Source: Actinia tenebrosa
Taxonomy: Eukaryota > Cnidaria > Anthozoa > Actiniaria > Actiniidae
DNA: 64,000 nt
Assembly: GCF_009602425.1 (NCBI RefSeq)
Contig: NW_022260279.1
Span: forward strand, 51,117 to 115,116
Reading direction: 5' to 3'
Shown: one piece after another, positions 12,501 through 24,401 of the stretch
Layout: each line of letters begins with the position of its first letter
How positions within the stretch are numbered: the first letter of the stretch is position 1
Translations under genes and position numbers: made by a program
The notes under the pieces: generated by a model
Database searches by the model: none
The model's input: only the letters and a program-made list of their open reading frames with translations
Told to the model about the DNA's origin: nothing

Positions 12501-15500
12501 GTGCCTTTGCATCGAAGCGAGACGAACGATGAACTTGCAATGAGAGAGAACTTTTTTTAACACCTTGGACAATATTATTCGCATATCCATATCTCATCGT
12601 TCGTCTCGCATCGATGCAAAGGCACGGCTACCTTTCAAGATGGCGCCGGGAACTGTGAAGGGGACGATTGAGTGTATATTATTAAATTTAGTGGTAAGTA
12701 AATGTGTGTGGATTTTAACCTCACGGAAGTAAGAGCCCCTCACTGGGAATAATGGAAGTAGAATATAGGTTAAGCACCTCTGTGAAATGAGCTTTAGAGT
12801 TTGAAGAAGAAGAAAGAAAATCCTTGCAAGTATTTAGAAAGAACAAAAATTTCTGCAAGCCATCTAGATTCAAGCATGAAGTTTTTCATTAGATAAAGGT
12901 CTGCGACGTTCCACTGGCTGTGAGTGGGTAAGGGTATGGCGAAGGTCATATCAGTGTCATCGGTCAAGTCACTGGTAGACTAGTCGCGTTTGTAACAATG
13001 CACAGTCTAATTCAGTAGGTTTTGTGGCGAGTAAGATCATTTGGATTGTGAAAATTTTAAGTGAATAAAAAAACACATAGAAGTGAGAGATAGAGAGAGA
13101 GAGATTTAGTTCCTTACTATCCGCCACAATAGCCTTTGTAAAAGGCAGAGAAACATTGTCGCCAGGAGGGAAGGTTGTTTGTTCAGATATTCTACTAGGA
13201 GGAGTGGTATAGAGTGCAAGAGACGGCGAAGAGTGAACCGTAGTGTTCGAAGATAGAAAGAATTGTTCAATTTCTTCCTCAGTTGCTGAAAGAAAAAAAC
13301 AGAGAAAACAAGAAGAAACCAAAAGAAGGTAATATCAAATGGAATGCATATATAGAAATATAATGTACGTTGTAGAGCACTTATCCCATGCATTTACACA
13401 AATATAATGCACGGTCGGTGAGAGGATCGCTTTTTGATTATTAAGGGGCCCACATTATTTCATTCATTTAATCTCAACAATTATGCATATAATAAAAAGA
13501 TGATTTTAAATCGTACTTACCACAGGCGTAAATGACCAACAAATATTTATAAATTCCTTTACAAGGGCTACCAAAGACTTCTTTTGTGGCAGAGAGTTGA
13601 CATGCCTTTCTTTTGTGACAAAGTTCTTTGACTTTTGGCTTGACGTCCTCTTTACATTTAGTCTTGTCATCCTTGTCTTCTTTCTCAAACTTCGAGTCGT
13701 AAGGGCATATAATTTTTCCAAGCTCTTCTCTGCCGTACGTAGCACTGTTGATAACGAGTAGCATGGACGAGTTGGCACATCTTAAGTCGTATTTGGTACC
13801 TTGACAGACGATAGCATTCGTCAGTCCGCCAACTTTAGGAATAAAAACGTCTGAAATTGAAATATGAAAAAATGTTGGTGAATAATTAGTAAAATAGATA
13901 AACTTCAAATGGATCTCATTATTGGCCATGAAGTGAAGACGAGAATGAGAATAAGTCTTTAAGGTGATCCATTGTAAATATTCTAATGTACAATGGGGTT
14001 CATTATAAGTTGTAAGTCATTAAAAATCCTTAATGTGTCGCGACTTCATTACTGAGTATATCAGCTGCAAATGTTCCAATAATATATTCAGTTGTAGTGC
14101 ACTCGTACATGCGTGGTAGCCACTAGACGCATCTTGAGATATGACTTTCCTAGCTAAGTACAATGCAATAGAAAGACTAACTAATGGCAAGCCCCCACCC
14201 GCAAACTAAGCTATTCCATTTTTATTGATATATTTCTATAGCTTTTCGTTCCATACCTTTTTTTCTTTTTCTTTGTATTCAGTTAATATATTCTTCATTT
14301 TAGGCATGCATTTATCATCTACAGTTTTCATTCATTGTTTTAAATCTGCTAATCGACGATTCTTATCTTATTCAGTTCCCATCATAAATGCTTCGACCAA
14401 ATCATTCAAGTTATGTGTGCTAGTAATCTTAAAAACTCATTGCTTTTCTAATTATAGGTCAGAAAACGGTTGCTGATAATGATATGTTCCCGCGGCTACA
14501 CATAAACACCATGAATTGTTTTTCGAGAGATATCCAATTCAAACTTCATCATTAAACATTAATGATGGGTGCTGTTTGTTCTTCCGACCAAGCTACAAAT
14601 AAATAAAAACGCCGCTGCTAATAAGATAAGGAATTTAACAAGTCCTTTTTCACGAGTGCTTGTACAAGACATATTTTTCTTGAGTAGAGTTATTCCTATG
14701 TGGGACGGATGTCTTCAGTGTCTCACTCGGACAAGAGATCACAGAACGACCAGAAACTTTAAAAAATGCACAGGAATATTTTTAATGCTTTCAATATTCT
14801 TGTAAAGTAATTTCGAATCGTATGTGAATAAAAGCCAAATGCCTCTAAAGGAAGACAAATAACATAGCAATGAATAAAGCACCCCTAGTTCCAACGACTT
14901 TCCAAATGCAAAAAAAATATCGATCAAAAACAATGGTTAACAATTCTTGTGGTAATAAATTTTTTATTACCTTGAGTGAACTTAGAGCTACAGTATTTCT
15001 TTAGTAGTCTCTTAGTATATACTAGCGTTGAGGTATCTGCGCACTTATAGTATTTAACAATGGTTTACTGCCAATGATACTGATGTTAGACTAGATCTTC
15101 ATTCTTCTCCCACAGTCCAACAGGCCGCGCATTCAGCCAAGTCAGATCAGTTCGAAGTGATTTTTGATGTTTTAATAGTAAGCCACCAAGAGCCCTTTAA
15201 AATCACATTGCTAAAGCACGTACTTTAAATACCATATCACAAACAAAAATAGTCCTCAACATGTCATTCAACATGCACGGTATACCGCCAAATGTTTCCT
15301 CTCAACAAAAAAGACGAGGTTTTTAAAGTAATAAAAATGAAGGTTTCGTGTTATGAATCAAAATGTGTTAGACGAAGAGAGTTTAGATCAATCACATTGA
15401 CATACACACGCACGCTTGAACATGGAAGCCGGAAGAAGAGACTGAAAGGAATCATAGTTTTTGACTGTGACCTAGATCACAACTATATGTATAGAATCGC

Positions 15501-15787
15501 ACAAACACACACTCGCTTCCTTCTTACACCCAAAACCTTATAGCTTTACGCATTCTATTTTTTATATGGTTGAAATAACGCGGTTAAATTATGAAGTGAA
15601 AAATAAGTAGAATTATTCGATGTTTACCTTTATCTTGATCTTGTGAAGTATCTTGGCTAACCACATTCGTAGCGAGGAGCAAGAAAGACACCACCACAAG
15701 CTGTAGTACAAGATGAATATATTGATAAACATTTGTTTTACGACTCCAGATAATAACTGAGTGTAAAAAGAAAAGAAAAGAATCCAT
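9547..15787 (-). CDS. SUEL-lectin single-pass receptor 1, PDZ-ligand tail
   Basis: Six exons (15628-15787, 13521-13850, 13118-13285, 11905-12261, 10992-11313, 9547-10786) join in phase to 858 residues. Residues 1-45 include a hydrophobic signal (LVLQLVVVSFLLLATNVVS). The second exon is one galactose-binding (SUEL-type) lectin domain: NSATYGR, paired cysteines, and PCKGIYKYLLVIYAC at its end. A Thr/Ser/Pro/Asn-rich stalk with many N-x-T sites follows, then a membrane span near 345-367 (AVFVITSVCAAIIIGG) and an RRR stop-transfer signal. The tail of about 490 residues is disordered, Gln/Gly/Pro/Ser-rich, with NYQGQG repeats. It ends DTSV, a class I PDZ ligand form. Ligand and partners are unknown. 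The domain order recalls EVA1C and latrophilin ectodomains, but the tail matches neither. The start ATG in the first exon is less certain than the rest. Confidence 0.8.
10853..10986. mobile_element. MITE in the last intron of lectin receptor 1
   Basis: Inverted ends ATTGATGGTTTTCA with internal ACAGCCATGTTGGATGA on both arms make a foldback of about 135 bases, filling most of the 205-base intron. Confidence 0.7.
11641..11678. repeat. Perfect 12-base inverted repeat
   Basis: CTTTACAAATAT and its complement are separated by 14 bases, inside an intron of lectin receptor 1. It may be a hairpin or the relic of a foldback element. Confidence 0.6.
12461..12665. mobile_element. Foldback MITE, GTAGCCGTGCCTTTGCATCG family
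   Basis: Arms of about 75 bases are inverted copies, sharing CCTTCACAGTTC, GCGCCATCTTG, GGTAGCCGTGCCTTTGCATCG and GCGAGACGAACGATGA. It lies in an intron of lectin receptor 1. I could not see a convincing target duplication. Confidence 0.75.
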
Positions 15788-16658
15788 TTTTTACCTTTGT
15801 AGCGAGTACACCAACGATAAGCGACATAGTCGTAGTTGTGTTTTTTCATGAAAGTATCATTCGAATCGACGGTCGTGGAGTTTAACGAGAAGACCAACAT
15901 GTATCATTTAGTACACTACGTATAACATTGGCTTACCATACAAAACTGAGGTTAAGTTAAAAGAAAATTTCATTAATGTTAATGGTAAGCGAGAAGGTCC
16001 AGCCTTAATATTGTCGCTCTGCAAATGACTGACGATGTTAGAAAGATCCAATGTAACCTCGCTTTCTGATCGTCATGATCTTCATTACTAAATCATAAAT
16101 TCGATTCATCGGCCATTTTCTCTTGTTTTTAGTAGTTTAGATAAATTGTTTGGCCACAAATGAGCTCAAGTAGTATGATTCGGGCTCAAACAGGCAGATA
16201 ATTCTAAGGAACTCGAGCGAGCTTAATTAAAAACATTGATAGCAGCTGCACGGTGACAGGGGAACAGCTGCTTAACATGCTTAATGCCCAATACAATAGT
16301 CTCCAAGAGCACAAAGCCATTATAGTCATCCACGTTCACTTTTCCCAGCTCCACACAAAACAACGCGATACAAAAATAAACCAGGCCAAATAAGAAAGTA
16401 TCTTGATATCTATTGCCTCGCAGCTCGAGGCTGACTGCTGAGACTGTCAAATGAAAACAGTATGAATGAGAGGGTGTTTGGCCTTCAAATGTGCACACTA
16501 AAATTAGTATAGCGATGCATTGAAAAATGCATTGTAAAAGAAACTCGAACATAGGAAAAAATATTTGGTAGCGATATTTATTAAGAGAAAGAGAGATACT
16601 AAGATATTCATAGATCTGGCTTTTATGGCATATATAATGAGACTGGAATATACACGCA

Positions 16659-16659
<1 letters not shown>

Positions 16660-16698
<39 letters not shown>

Positions 16699-16775
16699 NN
16701 NNNNNNNNNNNNNNNNNNNNNNNNNNNNNNNNNNNNNNNNNNNATATATATATATTATATCTATAGATAGATCAA
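16660..16775. repeat. ATCT/AT microsatellite containing an assembly gap
   Basis: Repeated ATCT units lead into 45 N bases (16699-16743) and emerge as AT repeats and ATAG units, so the gap is very probably an unresolved microsatellite. Confidence 0.9.
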
Positions 16776-17175
16776 TAGATAGATAATAGCCGTGTACTGA
16801 CACGGACACTAGACCACACCTTTGTTTATGTTTGAGTGAAATATTTTAATGCATTTTTTTCATCCACTCGGAGTTGTTTGAGTAACATTTGTTCAAAGAA
16901 GCGAGTATTGAACCAAATGTAGCCGGCGTAATCAAAACAACTCTCCAATATTACCAATATTTATTGATTAACCCGGGACGATGTGGATTATAGATAGAAT
17001 TACCATGACCTAGGTTTACCAGTATCCACTGGCTGACCTGGGGTGGATCATAGATAGAGTAGACCTTATATACTATGATCTAGGTTTACCAGTATCCACT
17101 GGCTGACCCGGGGTGGATTATAGATAAAATAGATTTTACTATAGCGTGTATTTGTGTGGGTTACATCACGTACAG

Positions 17176-17370
17176 GAATGAAAATGTTACGTGACTTGGA
17201 CTCACCGAACAAACAAGCAAAGACAAACCCTTCATGGGAACCCTGCGTGGGAGCCCTGCATGACACTCGTACCAGACAGGGAGGAATGATGTTGGGGCAC
17301 TTATCCGTGGACAAGAACCCGTCATGTGATTGGATGTCTTATTATTGCCATGGTGACGAAGTAACTCAAG
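17176..17370 (+). other. Candidate isolated exon (phase 1-1), unrecognised
   Basis: A 195-base open segment is bounded by a plausible acceptor (cgtacag) and donor (caag/gtatgt). It is of symmetric phase 1 and encodes about 65 residues with three cysteines (WEPCVGALHD, SCDWMSYYCHG). Symmetric phase-1 exons are common for extracellular modules. I recognise no domain and found no partner exons, so this is weak. Confidence 0.25.
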
Positions 17371-18479
17371 GTATGTCGGCATCAGTTCTTTATAGATATA
17401 TATTTATTTCAATCAAATCAGCATAATGATACAAGGATAGACGACCATTATTACGGGAAGGGTCCTCATGAAGCAAAGACCTTCAACATGAAACACTTAA
17501 CCTCGAACGCAAGACATGCTTTTTTCAAATATTCAAACGTTAATCTTACACCTTAAGCGTGTCTCTTCATTCGTAAATCAACCAACTCACTTTTCCTTGT
17601 TTGCTTTCAAGCTGTAAATTAGTTCAACACGTTTATTACCCGTAAAGATTTGTGCATTAAATTATGGATATTTACTTTTGAAGGTGACTACCTGTCGATT
17701 ATTGGTGTACTACAAGTAATTCTGTTTGTAAGGCATTGCTAAGTAATAACCACTATAAGTGAATGACATAAAAATTACATTATTAGCCATGGAAAAAAAA
17801 TGTACTAGCTATTTATCACTAAAAATCATGTTTTTTTAAGGCGCCGTGCCGGGAAAGTCGCTCGGCTGCAACTTGCTTCTAGCTCAGTTATGCCTCGGTT
17901 CTGATCATTAGTAGATATTTGTGAAAACTACACAGCAAAACGTGTACAAATATACAAGAAAGAATTCAAAAAAAGGATAAATTCAAGTTTTAGGGCTCTT
18001 TTTCATTAACATTTGAGGTCAAATTGTAAAGCCCAAAGAATAAAGCATTTTGTTAAACAAACCCGGCACTTATAAAGTTAAATAAGTAAAGAGAATTCAT
18101 TTAACCTAAAACAATTGGCGCCAAACAGCCTAGTGGTTCGGTTCAATATTTCATCTAGAATAGCAGTAGCGTAGGTGTCAAGTAAATGATGCATGGGTTA
18201 AACCATGTTCACTAATCTGCTACTGGCTGCACACATAAAATAACCAACCTGATATATTGTTATCAACTCGACGCTGTTTGCGGGTCAAAACAATCTTTCT
18301 TGGTCATGGCGTAATACAAGTTCTAGAAGGACACGCGAATAAATAAAGTACAACACTACAGAAGATGATGCAAAGGGATATAATAATCATAGCATAACAT
18401 AACATAATGGTTTATTCACAATTCATCACCTTGTGTACAGAAAAAAGAAGAAAGAAAAGCAAAAAGCGTGAAAATTTGT

Positions 18480-18555
18480 TTACTCCGACGAAGGACTAGC
18501 GTACGTCCGAAACGTCAGTAAGTTTTTTTATCTTTTCACGGTGTATAATTTAACC
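18480..18555 (+). repeat. Dispersed repeat with hammerhead-ribozyme-like layout, copy 1
   Basis: The core reads CTCCGACGA, then GGAC-loop-GTCC, then GAAACGTC. A second copy lies at 47176-47247 on the other strand. The two share the core plus flanking TTTACTCC and CGGTGTAT blocks but differ in the hairpin loop. Comparable sequences are frequent in invertebrate repeats; assignment to a Penelope-like or other retroelement is inference. Confidence 0.5.
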
Positions 18556-19957
18556 TTTTATAATTACTGTTTCATCAGATAAGTTGCATTTTCCAATGAA
18601 AGCCGGAGAGAGGAAAGTATATATAGAAATAGTATCAACCGCAGACCGCAAAGCACCGCAGGCGGCAGGCTTTATCAATTCCATTCAGAACTAAATATTT
18701 CTTTTCCAGATTTCGAAACTGACTTGGCAATTATAACATCGTTTTGTGTTAGTTTAGGTTACTTTTTTCTTTCAATATCATGAAATAGTGTTGCTATGGG
18801 AATAAGGTCTAAATACAGACAGACAGACAGACAGACTGACAGACAGATATACTCTTTATTCAAATAGTTACTCCATTATAATTTATCCTATTTGATAGGA
18901 GAATTGTTTATATTTGGAATGATATTCCATTGTCTTAAAAAATCCCGGCTAAAATTATTATTAAAAATTATTTATTATCATTATCATACTTAGCAATTTT
19001 GGCTCTGTTACCAGAGAAGCCTTCGTACCCCGTAGCATGCCGGGAGCATCGAGGACGGTCTGCAAATAAGGTAAGAGCTTGGAAACCAGGCCAGACGATA
19101 AATCGAGTGACCTGGGCAATACTTAATTTTTGTCGCTATGTCGTGATAGAAGAATGGGAACTATTAAGTGTTTAACTGTGCAATCCCATTCGGTACCAGT
19201 TCCCCACGTCCCTCTCATTTATCAAAATGCGGTACACCGTAGGTAAAACTATATTTCGGCAAGCCATTACTTGTCTTTCTTTAGCTCACTGAGCATGCGC
19301 AGCAACTAGGAATGACAGGACTGGAGCCGAATCATTTCTTTATAATAATGTGTATGCTGCTACTGCGCATGATCATAAAGGAAAGAGTTTCAGGGAGGAA
19401 CAAATTCCGTCCTATGGGTACCCCCCTGACGTTTATAAATTAAATAACTTCGTTTAAATTATATTTGATTTTAACTGAAAATCTGACAATCTGGAATATT
19501 GAATATAACGTGGGATATAATAACCCGCAATAGTACCACCGAACAGGGCGACCAGTCTTCAACGATGTTTTCGCTATTTACAAACTAATTTTAGTTAGAT
19601 CCAAATATTAGATATATAAAGCCTGTGTCGACTATGTTTTAAACAGTTTGCCTTTAGGAAGCTTATCTCGCCGTGTGAGATTGACATCCTCGTAGATAAA
19701 GACTTCAAATGACAGCACCTTTGCAGCCTGCATATTAATCCTTTAAGTCTTCGCATTAATTATTCGACGCTGCTTAATATTGACACAACTATATCAAAGT
19801 TGTCTGATTTTTCTCGTGACTTTCTCCTTAAGTAGTGACGTAGCCTTTACCAGCAAGCACGTGACTCGGTCACATGACTCTTCTCGTTCTTTCTTATCTA
19901 TGATTTTTTTCTTTAACGAATATGATGCATATATGTTTTCTGTTTGCACTTATTGCA

Positions 19958-20290
19958 GACTCAGTCTCCTCTCTAGCTAATAATGTGATGTGGACTAGGC
20001 TAAAACGTGACCTCCTTCATGTGATCACCTTGTACATGGTAGACCCAGTCTCCTCTCTAGTTAATAATATGATGTAGCCTGGGCTTGCACATGACCTCTT
20101 TCGTGTGACATGGTAGACCCAGTCTCCCCTCCACATAATCATCAGGATTGGCTTGGGCTAGCACGTGACCTCCTTCATGTAATCATTTTGTACATGGTAG
20201 ACCCAGCCTTCTCTCTATCTAATAATAAGATGTGGCCTGGGCTAGCAGGTAACTTCTTTTATATGACCATTTTCGTACATAGGATTCATG
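19958..20290. repeat. Minisatellite, about 73-84-base unit, four copies
   Basis: Units start near 19958, 20042, 20115 and 20199 with ACCCAGTCTCCTCTCTA or variants, followed by TGGGCTAGCACGTGACCTCC and TTTGTACATGGTAG. It lies just downstream of lectin receptor 2. Confidence 0.85.
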
Positions 20291-20483
20291 TACATAGTTG
20301 ATCCATTGTTTCTTTGGATGATGACAGCTTGTATCTCGCCTGCACTGTCGATGTTAGGCAGTCTATAGATACAAAAACATTCAACATGACGTTAATCAAA
20401 CATTACTGTGCGATTACTGTAAAGTACTGTAGGCAGACCCTAGTTAGTTGTGGAATGGTGGTCTTAAATAGTTAAGGTAATAC

Positions 20484-23400
20484 TTACTTGTCAAAGTTCA
20501 CCTCCTTGTGGTTGTAGTCGGGGGGTCTCGTTGTCCGTAAGCTTATAGACCTTGTGACTGTAACATGTTTCTTAGTATCTTGTCCTATTTTACTGATGTC
20601 ATCTAATGAACGTCCTCTGATAGCCGGTGGGGGAGGAGGCCGGGATGAATTGATCATATCTGGACTTGGACTTGGGTACATCAAATCATCCGGTGGGGGT
20701 GGTAGAGCGGGCGGAGGTGCCGGGAATGTATTCGATAATGTATCTAGGTCACTTTTTTTCTTGACGTCACAGTTCGATGACGCAATTGTGTTTAGGTTTT
20801 GTATAGGTGCGTCGGAATTGTCCAGGTTTTTTTTCTTTCTTCTTTTTTTGTCTTTGAATCTTTTATGCAAAAACATTAAACCAAAGATGAGAAGGAAGAG
20901 AAACGTAGCAGATCCAAACGTGATAAGAAATACCGTCATTAAAGACCTGCCATTATCTGGAAAGCAAACGAGACAAAAATATGTTAGAAGAGATTCATAG
21001 ACATACCAGACAGACATACCAATGTACTGCAGTCAGACAGACAGACATTCAGACAGATCGATGTACTGCAATAAGACAGACCCACACACTGCAGACAGAC
21101 AGACAGAAAGAGATAGGAATACAAATGCTATGCAGTACTTTGATTGACACACACTAATATAGAAGATAAAAAAAGCTTACTTGCAACATAGACGAACCAT
21201 ATGATGATTGACATAAGTATTCCAGGACCGTCTCCTTTCCTTTTGGCAGACAGCACATTCCCTACATCATTATTGATCAAAGTCGAGTTTACTGAAGAGT
21301 TCGAAGTGGTGGTAGTGGCATCAGTCTGCAGATTCATCGTGTAGTTGAGTGTTGTTGAGATTTTGGTTGTGTTGACGTGGTGAAGAGTGTTTGTTGTTGA
21401 AGTGGTAGTAGCGTCAGTCGGATGCATCGTGTATTTGAATTTTGTTGTTGGTAAACTAGTTTTGGGTTTATTTTTCTTTCTTTTCCTTTTAACTGAAATG
21501 AAAATATATAGTAAAAATAATAATTAAAAAATATGTCATGATCTTATTTTTTCATTCCATTATATATTCATTAATGATAATAAATATATATGTTGAAGTC
21601 AGAATTCATTTTATTTCTTTAAATTTAAAATACTTTTACAGATAGACGGGTCGATCCGTGGTCAGAAGAAGCTGGTCACGCTATCATTAAAATTTAAAAT
21701 AGCATTCCCCAATAAGCCATTTTCAAGTCGAGTAAAAGACTGATTCAAGTTAGCATCGCAGTGCATTGTGGGACTTTTTTAGGGGACGAGGTTGACGCCA
21801 TCTTGAATATCTCTCCCCTAAACCGACAGACTGAAGATTCCGGTACTGCAATGCCAACTCGAGCGGTCCCCCCCCCCCACCATGGAATGTCAAATAATGG
21901 ACAGCAGACGGAACAAGATAAGATCCGTGGTCACGTGCACGGATCGAAACGTTTGAAAAAATATTTGAAAAGTCAGAAATGAAACTACTAAACTACTAAA
22001 AATAAATATACAGTAATAATAAATATATAGTAATCATGAGAATAATAATATAGATTATTTATCTCTTCACCAAAGGAATTAAACGGAGTAGAGAAATGAT
22101 AGTATATGTAAATGAGATTCGTAAACATAGTAACATATTACTGTAACCGTGGTGACTATAATATTTGATCGTATCGCGTGAGTACAGTGCTATTGATAAT
22201 CGATCTGATAATATATATTGATAATGTAGAGTAAACATACCACAAGAATAGATGATAGTGAGATAAGCATGCCCCCTGCAAGGATCACCAAACACAGCCT
22301 TCCCAACCTCGAATGAGCACTTCTTTTTTCTCCTACATAACTTTTTCAACTTCTCTGTAACATCGTTCTCACCACAGTTATAGTAGAAGTCACTCTCACT
22401 TCCCTGGTATGGACAAACGATGTTTCCTGCCTGTGTCCTGCCATAGCTACCGCCAAGGATGTTGATAGCGTACGACGAGTTTGGACATTTTATTTTCAAT
22501 ACTTCTCCTTGACACACGACTTTGTTAACGATATCAGCGTCGAATTCTCCCCGTTCACGGCGAACTAGAACGTTAAACATGATTATCCGTTAAAATGAAT
22601 TATTTAGAGCCAACTTTTGTTATTTATAGACATAGTAGGATGACATTTACTATCACACTTCCCTTCAACTTCTTTTCTTTTAACATTCTGTCATTTCAGT
22701 GTTTTTTAATTGTATATTATTTCAGCCGATCAGCTTTCTAAGGTTGACGCGCGCACATCCGATTTTGTCGCGTAATCGAGTGAGAAAGAAGTAAATCTAT
22801 CTCACCAAATGATATGACATGATATGCACTGATGCACAATGTTTTCCTAATATTAACTATTATATAATATTCCAGCTGAGAACGAGTTTAACTCTTTTCT
22901 GTTGATGTTTTTTTNAGTCATGAATCGTTCTCGTACAAAATGGTTTTCTTTCTTTGTCAACCAGTAAATCACGCTGGAATATTTTCTTTCTCGTGGTTAA
23001 CCGCACTCAGTAACTGCAAAACTCATTCAAAACTACGGGAAGCCAGAACACTCTAGGCCTTTTAGAACTGTGTTTACGTATACCTTGTGCAAATTTGTAC
23101 CAAAAATGAGAAACGAAAAAAGTAAAACAAAAAGCCTTCATCTCGAAGGCATCTAAAAAGTGCAAAATTTGACAAGGAAGAAAAACCTTGAGGTAATAAT
23201 AAATTGATGAGAAAAACAAAAAAATAGATATAAAAGAATCCGTAAAAGGTGCTCAGTTCTTTATTTATGTGAATCCAGGTGTTCAGAGGATAGAAAGCTT
23301 TTAGCTTGACTTCATAAAATACGAAACACGCCAAAACACATTTGAACCGCGATTTTCAATATTCTTACTGTTTTCTAACATTCTATCCATCATGTCATTC

Positions 23401-24401
23401 ATGACGCGTCCTTGTCATTGTTGTTCAAGATTAGAAAGNTTTTTCAGCTGACGATAAAATGTAAATTCTAAACCCAGAGGCTTTGTGATATAGTCGATAA
23501 AAGTGCTTCTCTACTCTTACTGAATATGAATCCACAATTCGATATCATTGATGTGTTTATTTTAACCTAACAAAAGTGTACAGTGACTCACAGCAGTAAA
23601 CCATCAATGATACACCCAAGAATTNTTTTTGAACAGAAATTAAATGTATAGTATTTAGCAATTCAAAGGCAGGAAGGGATTTTAAATAAGATTGGTTATT
23701 AAGGATTATAAAGATACGAGAAAAGAGATCAACAAATCCTCTTTTTTCACACAGCACACAAGATAGTCTTGTTTTGACAGTATTTTCTCTACATTTGATC
23801 AATACCGTTTTCTTGACATAANAATCAAACAAAAGAAAAACGATATATTCAAAGAAGCGATTCATTTTGACTAGAAGATGTTTTTAATTCAAAGCAGTTA
23901 AAAGCAACTAAGAAACGAATTATCTAAATCAAGTGCTATCTTCATTTCTTCCCGTTTAATGAAGATGACACAACAACGCCGTCTTTTGCATCTTCCGATG
24001 ATAAACGTTCTAATTTCAAAACTTCAAGCCGCAAAGAAAAAAAAAACCCATCAAATGAGTCTCGTTCAATTGAAGCCTCTAGTAAAATTGTTGTGACTCC
24101 TGGAGAAAGGCTNGAAGATATTTTTAGTAGAATCAAATACTGATTTACATAGCTTACCGATGGCAATAGCTGGATGTACTATGGCATGTAGGAAAAACAT
24201 CATTGTCACCTAAGAAACGGGGGACAAAACACAACCAAACAGGATTAAAAATGAAAAAAATGCACTTTTTTCGAGTTTCCATGCCATGAGAATAAATAAT
24301 AAGTATGAAAAATAATAAGTTTGAGTTACCATTATGAAGACTTGGTGAGCTTGTCTGGATTGTGGTGGGATTATTGATGCTGCATTCAACGCCATCATCA
24401 T
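20484..24401 (-). CDS. SUEL-lectin single-pass receptor 2, polyproline tail
   Basis: Five exons (24330-24401, 24158-24209, 22241-22564, 21181-21492, 20484-20956) join in phase to 410 residues. The first two supply a start and a hydrophobic signal (HQVFIMVTMMFFLHAIVHP). The third is a SUEL/galactose-binding lectin domain (GGSYGR; DPCRGHAYLTIIYSC). A basic stretch (KRKRKKNKPK) and a Thr/Asn-rich stalk follow, then a membrane span near 260-282 (TVFLITFGSATFLFLLIF) with a strongly basic cytoplasmic start (KRFKDKKRRKKK). The tail is about 120 residues with two proline runs (APPPALPPPP, RPPPPPAIRG), typical ligands of SH3, WW or EVH1 domains. It shares domain order and phase-1 introns with receptor 1, including the intron just before the span, so the two arose by tandem duplication. 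The signal exons are inferred from splice sites and are less certain. Confidence 0.75.
21738..21870. mobile_element. Diverged MITE, relative of the 2354-2503 element
   Basis: An imperfect inverted repeat: GTTAGCATCGCAGTGCATTG near the left end, the complement of GTTGGCATTGCAGTACCGG near the right, with GACGCCATCTTGAA in the middle as in the dynein-intron copy. It lies in an intron of lectin receptor 2 and abuts a C run. Confidence 0.55.

Larger units (their letters stand above)
15788..20483. other. Intergenic spacer between the two lectin receptors
   Basis: It contains an ATCT microsatellite running into an assembly gap (about 16660-16775, N at 16699-16743), a roughly 65-base tandem repeat (about 17015-17125), a candidate isolated exon (17176-17370), a ribozyme-like repeat (18480-18555), an ACAG microsatellite near 18816-18846 and a minisatellite (19958-20290). 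No complete gene was found. Confidence 0.6.

Noticed and set aside
17066-17382. Minus-strand open frames opposite the orphan exon
   Set aside because: No acceptor/donor pair in phase; the (+) reading has better borders, and even that is weak.
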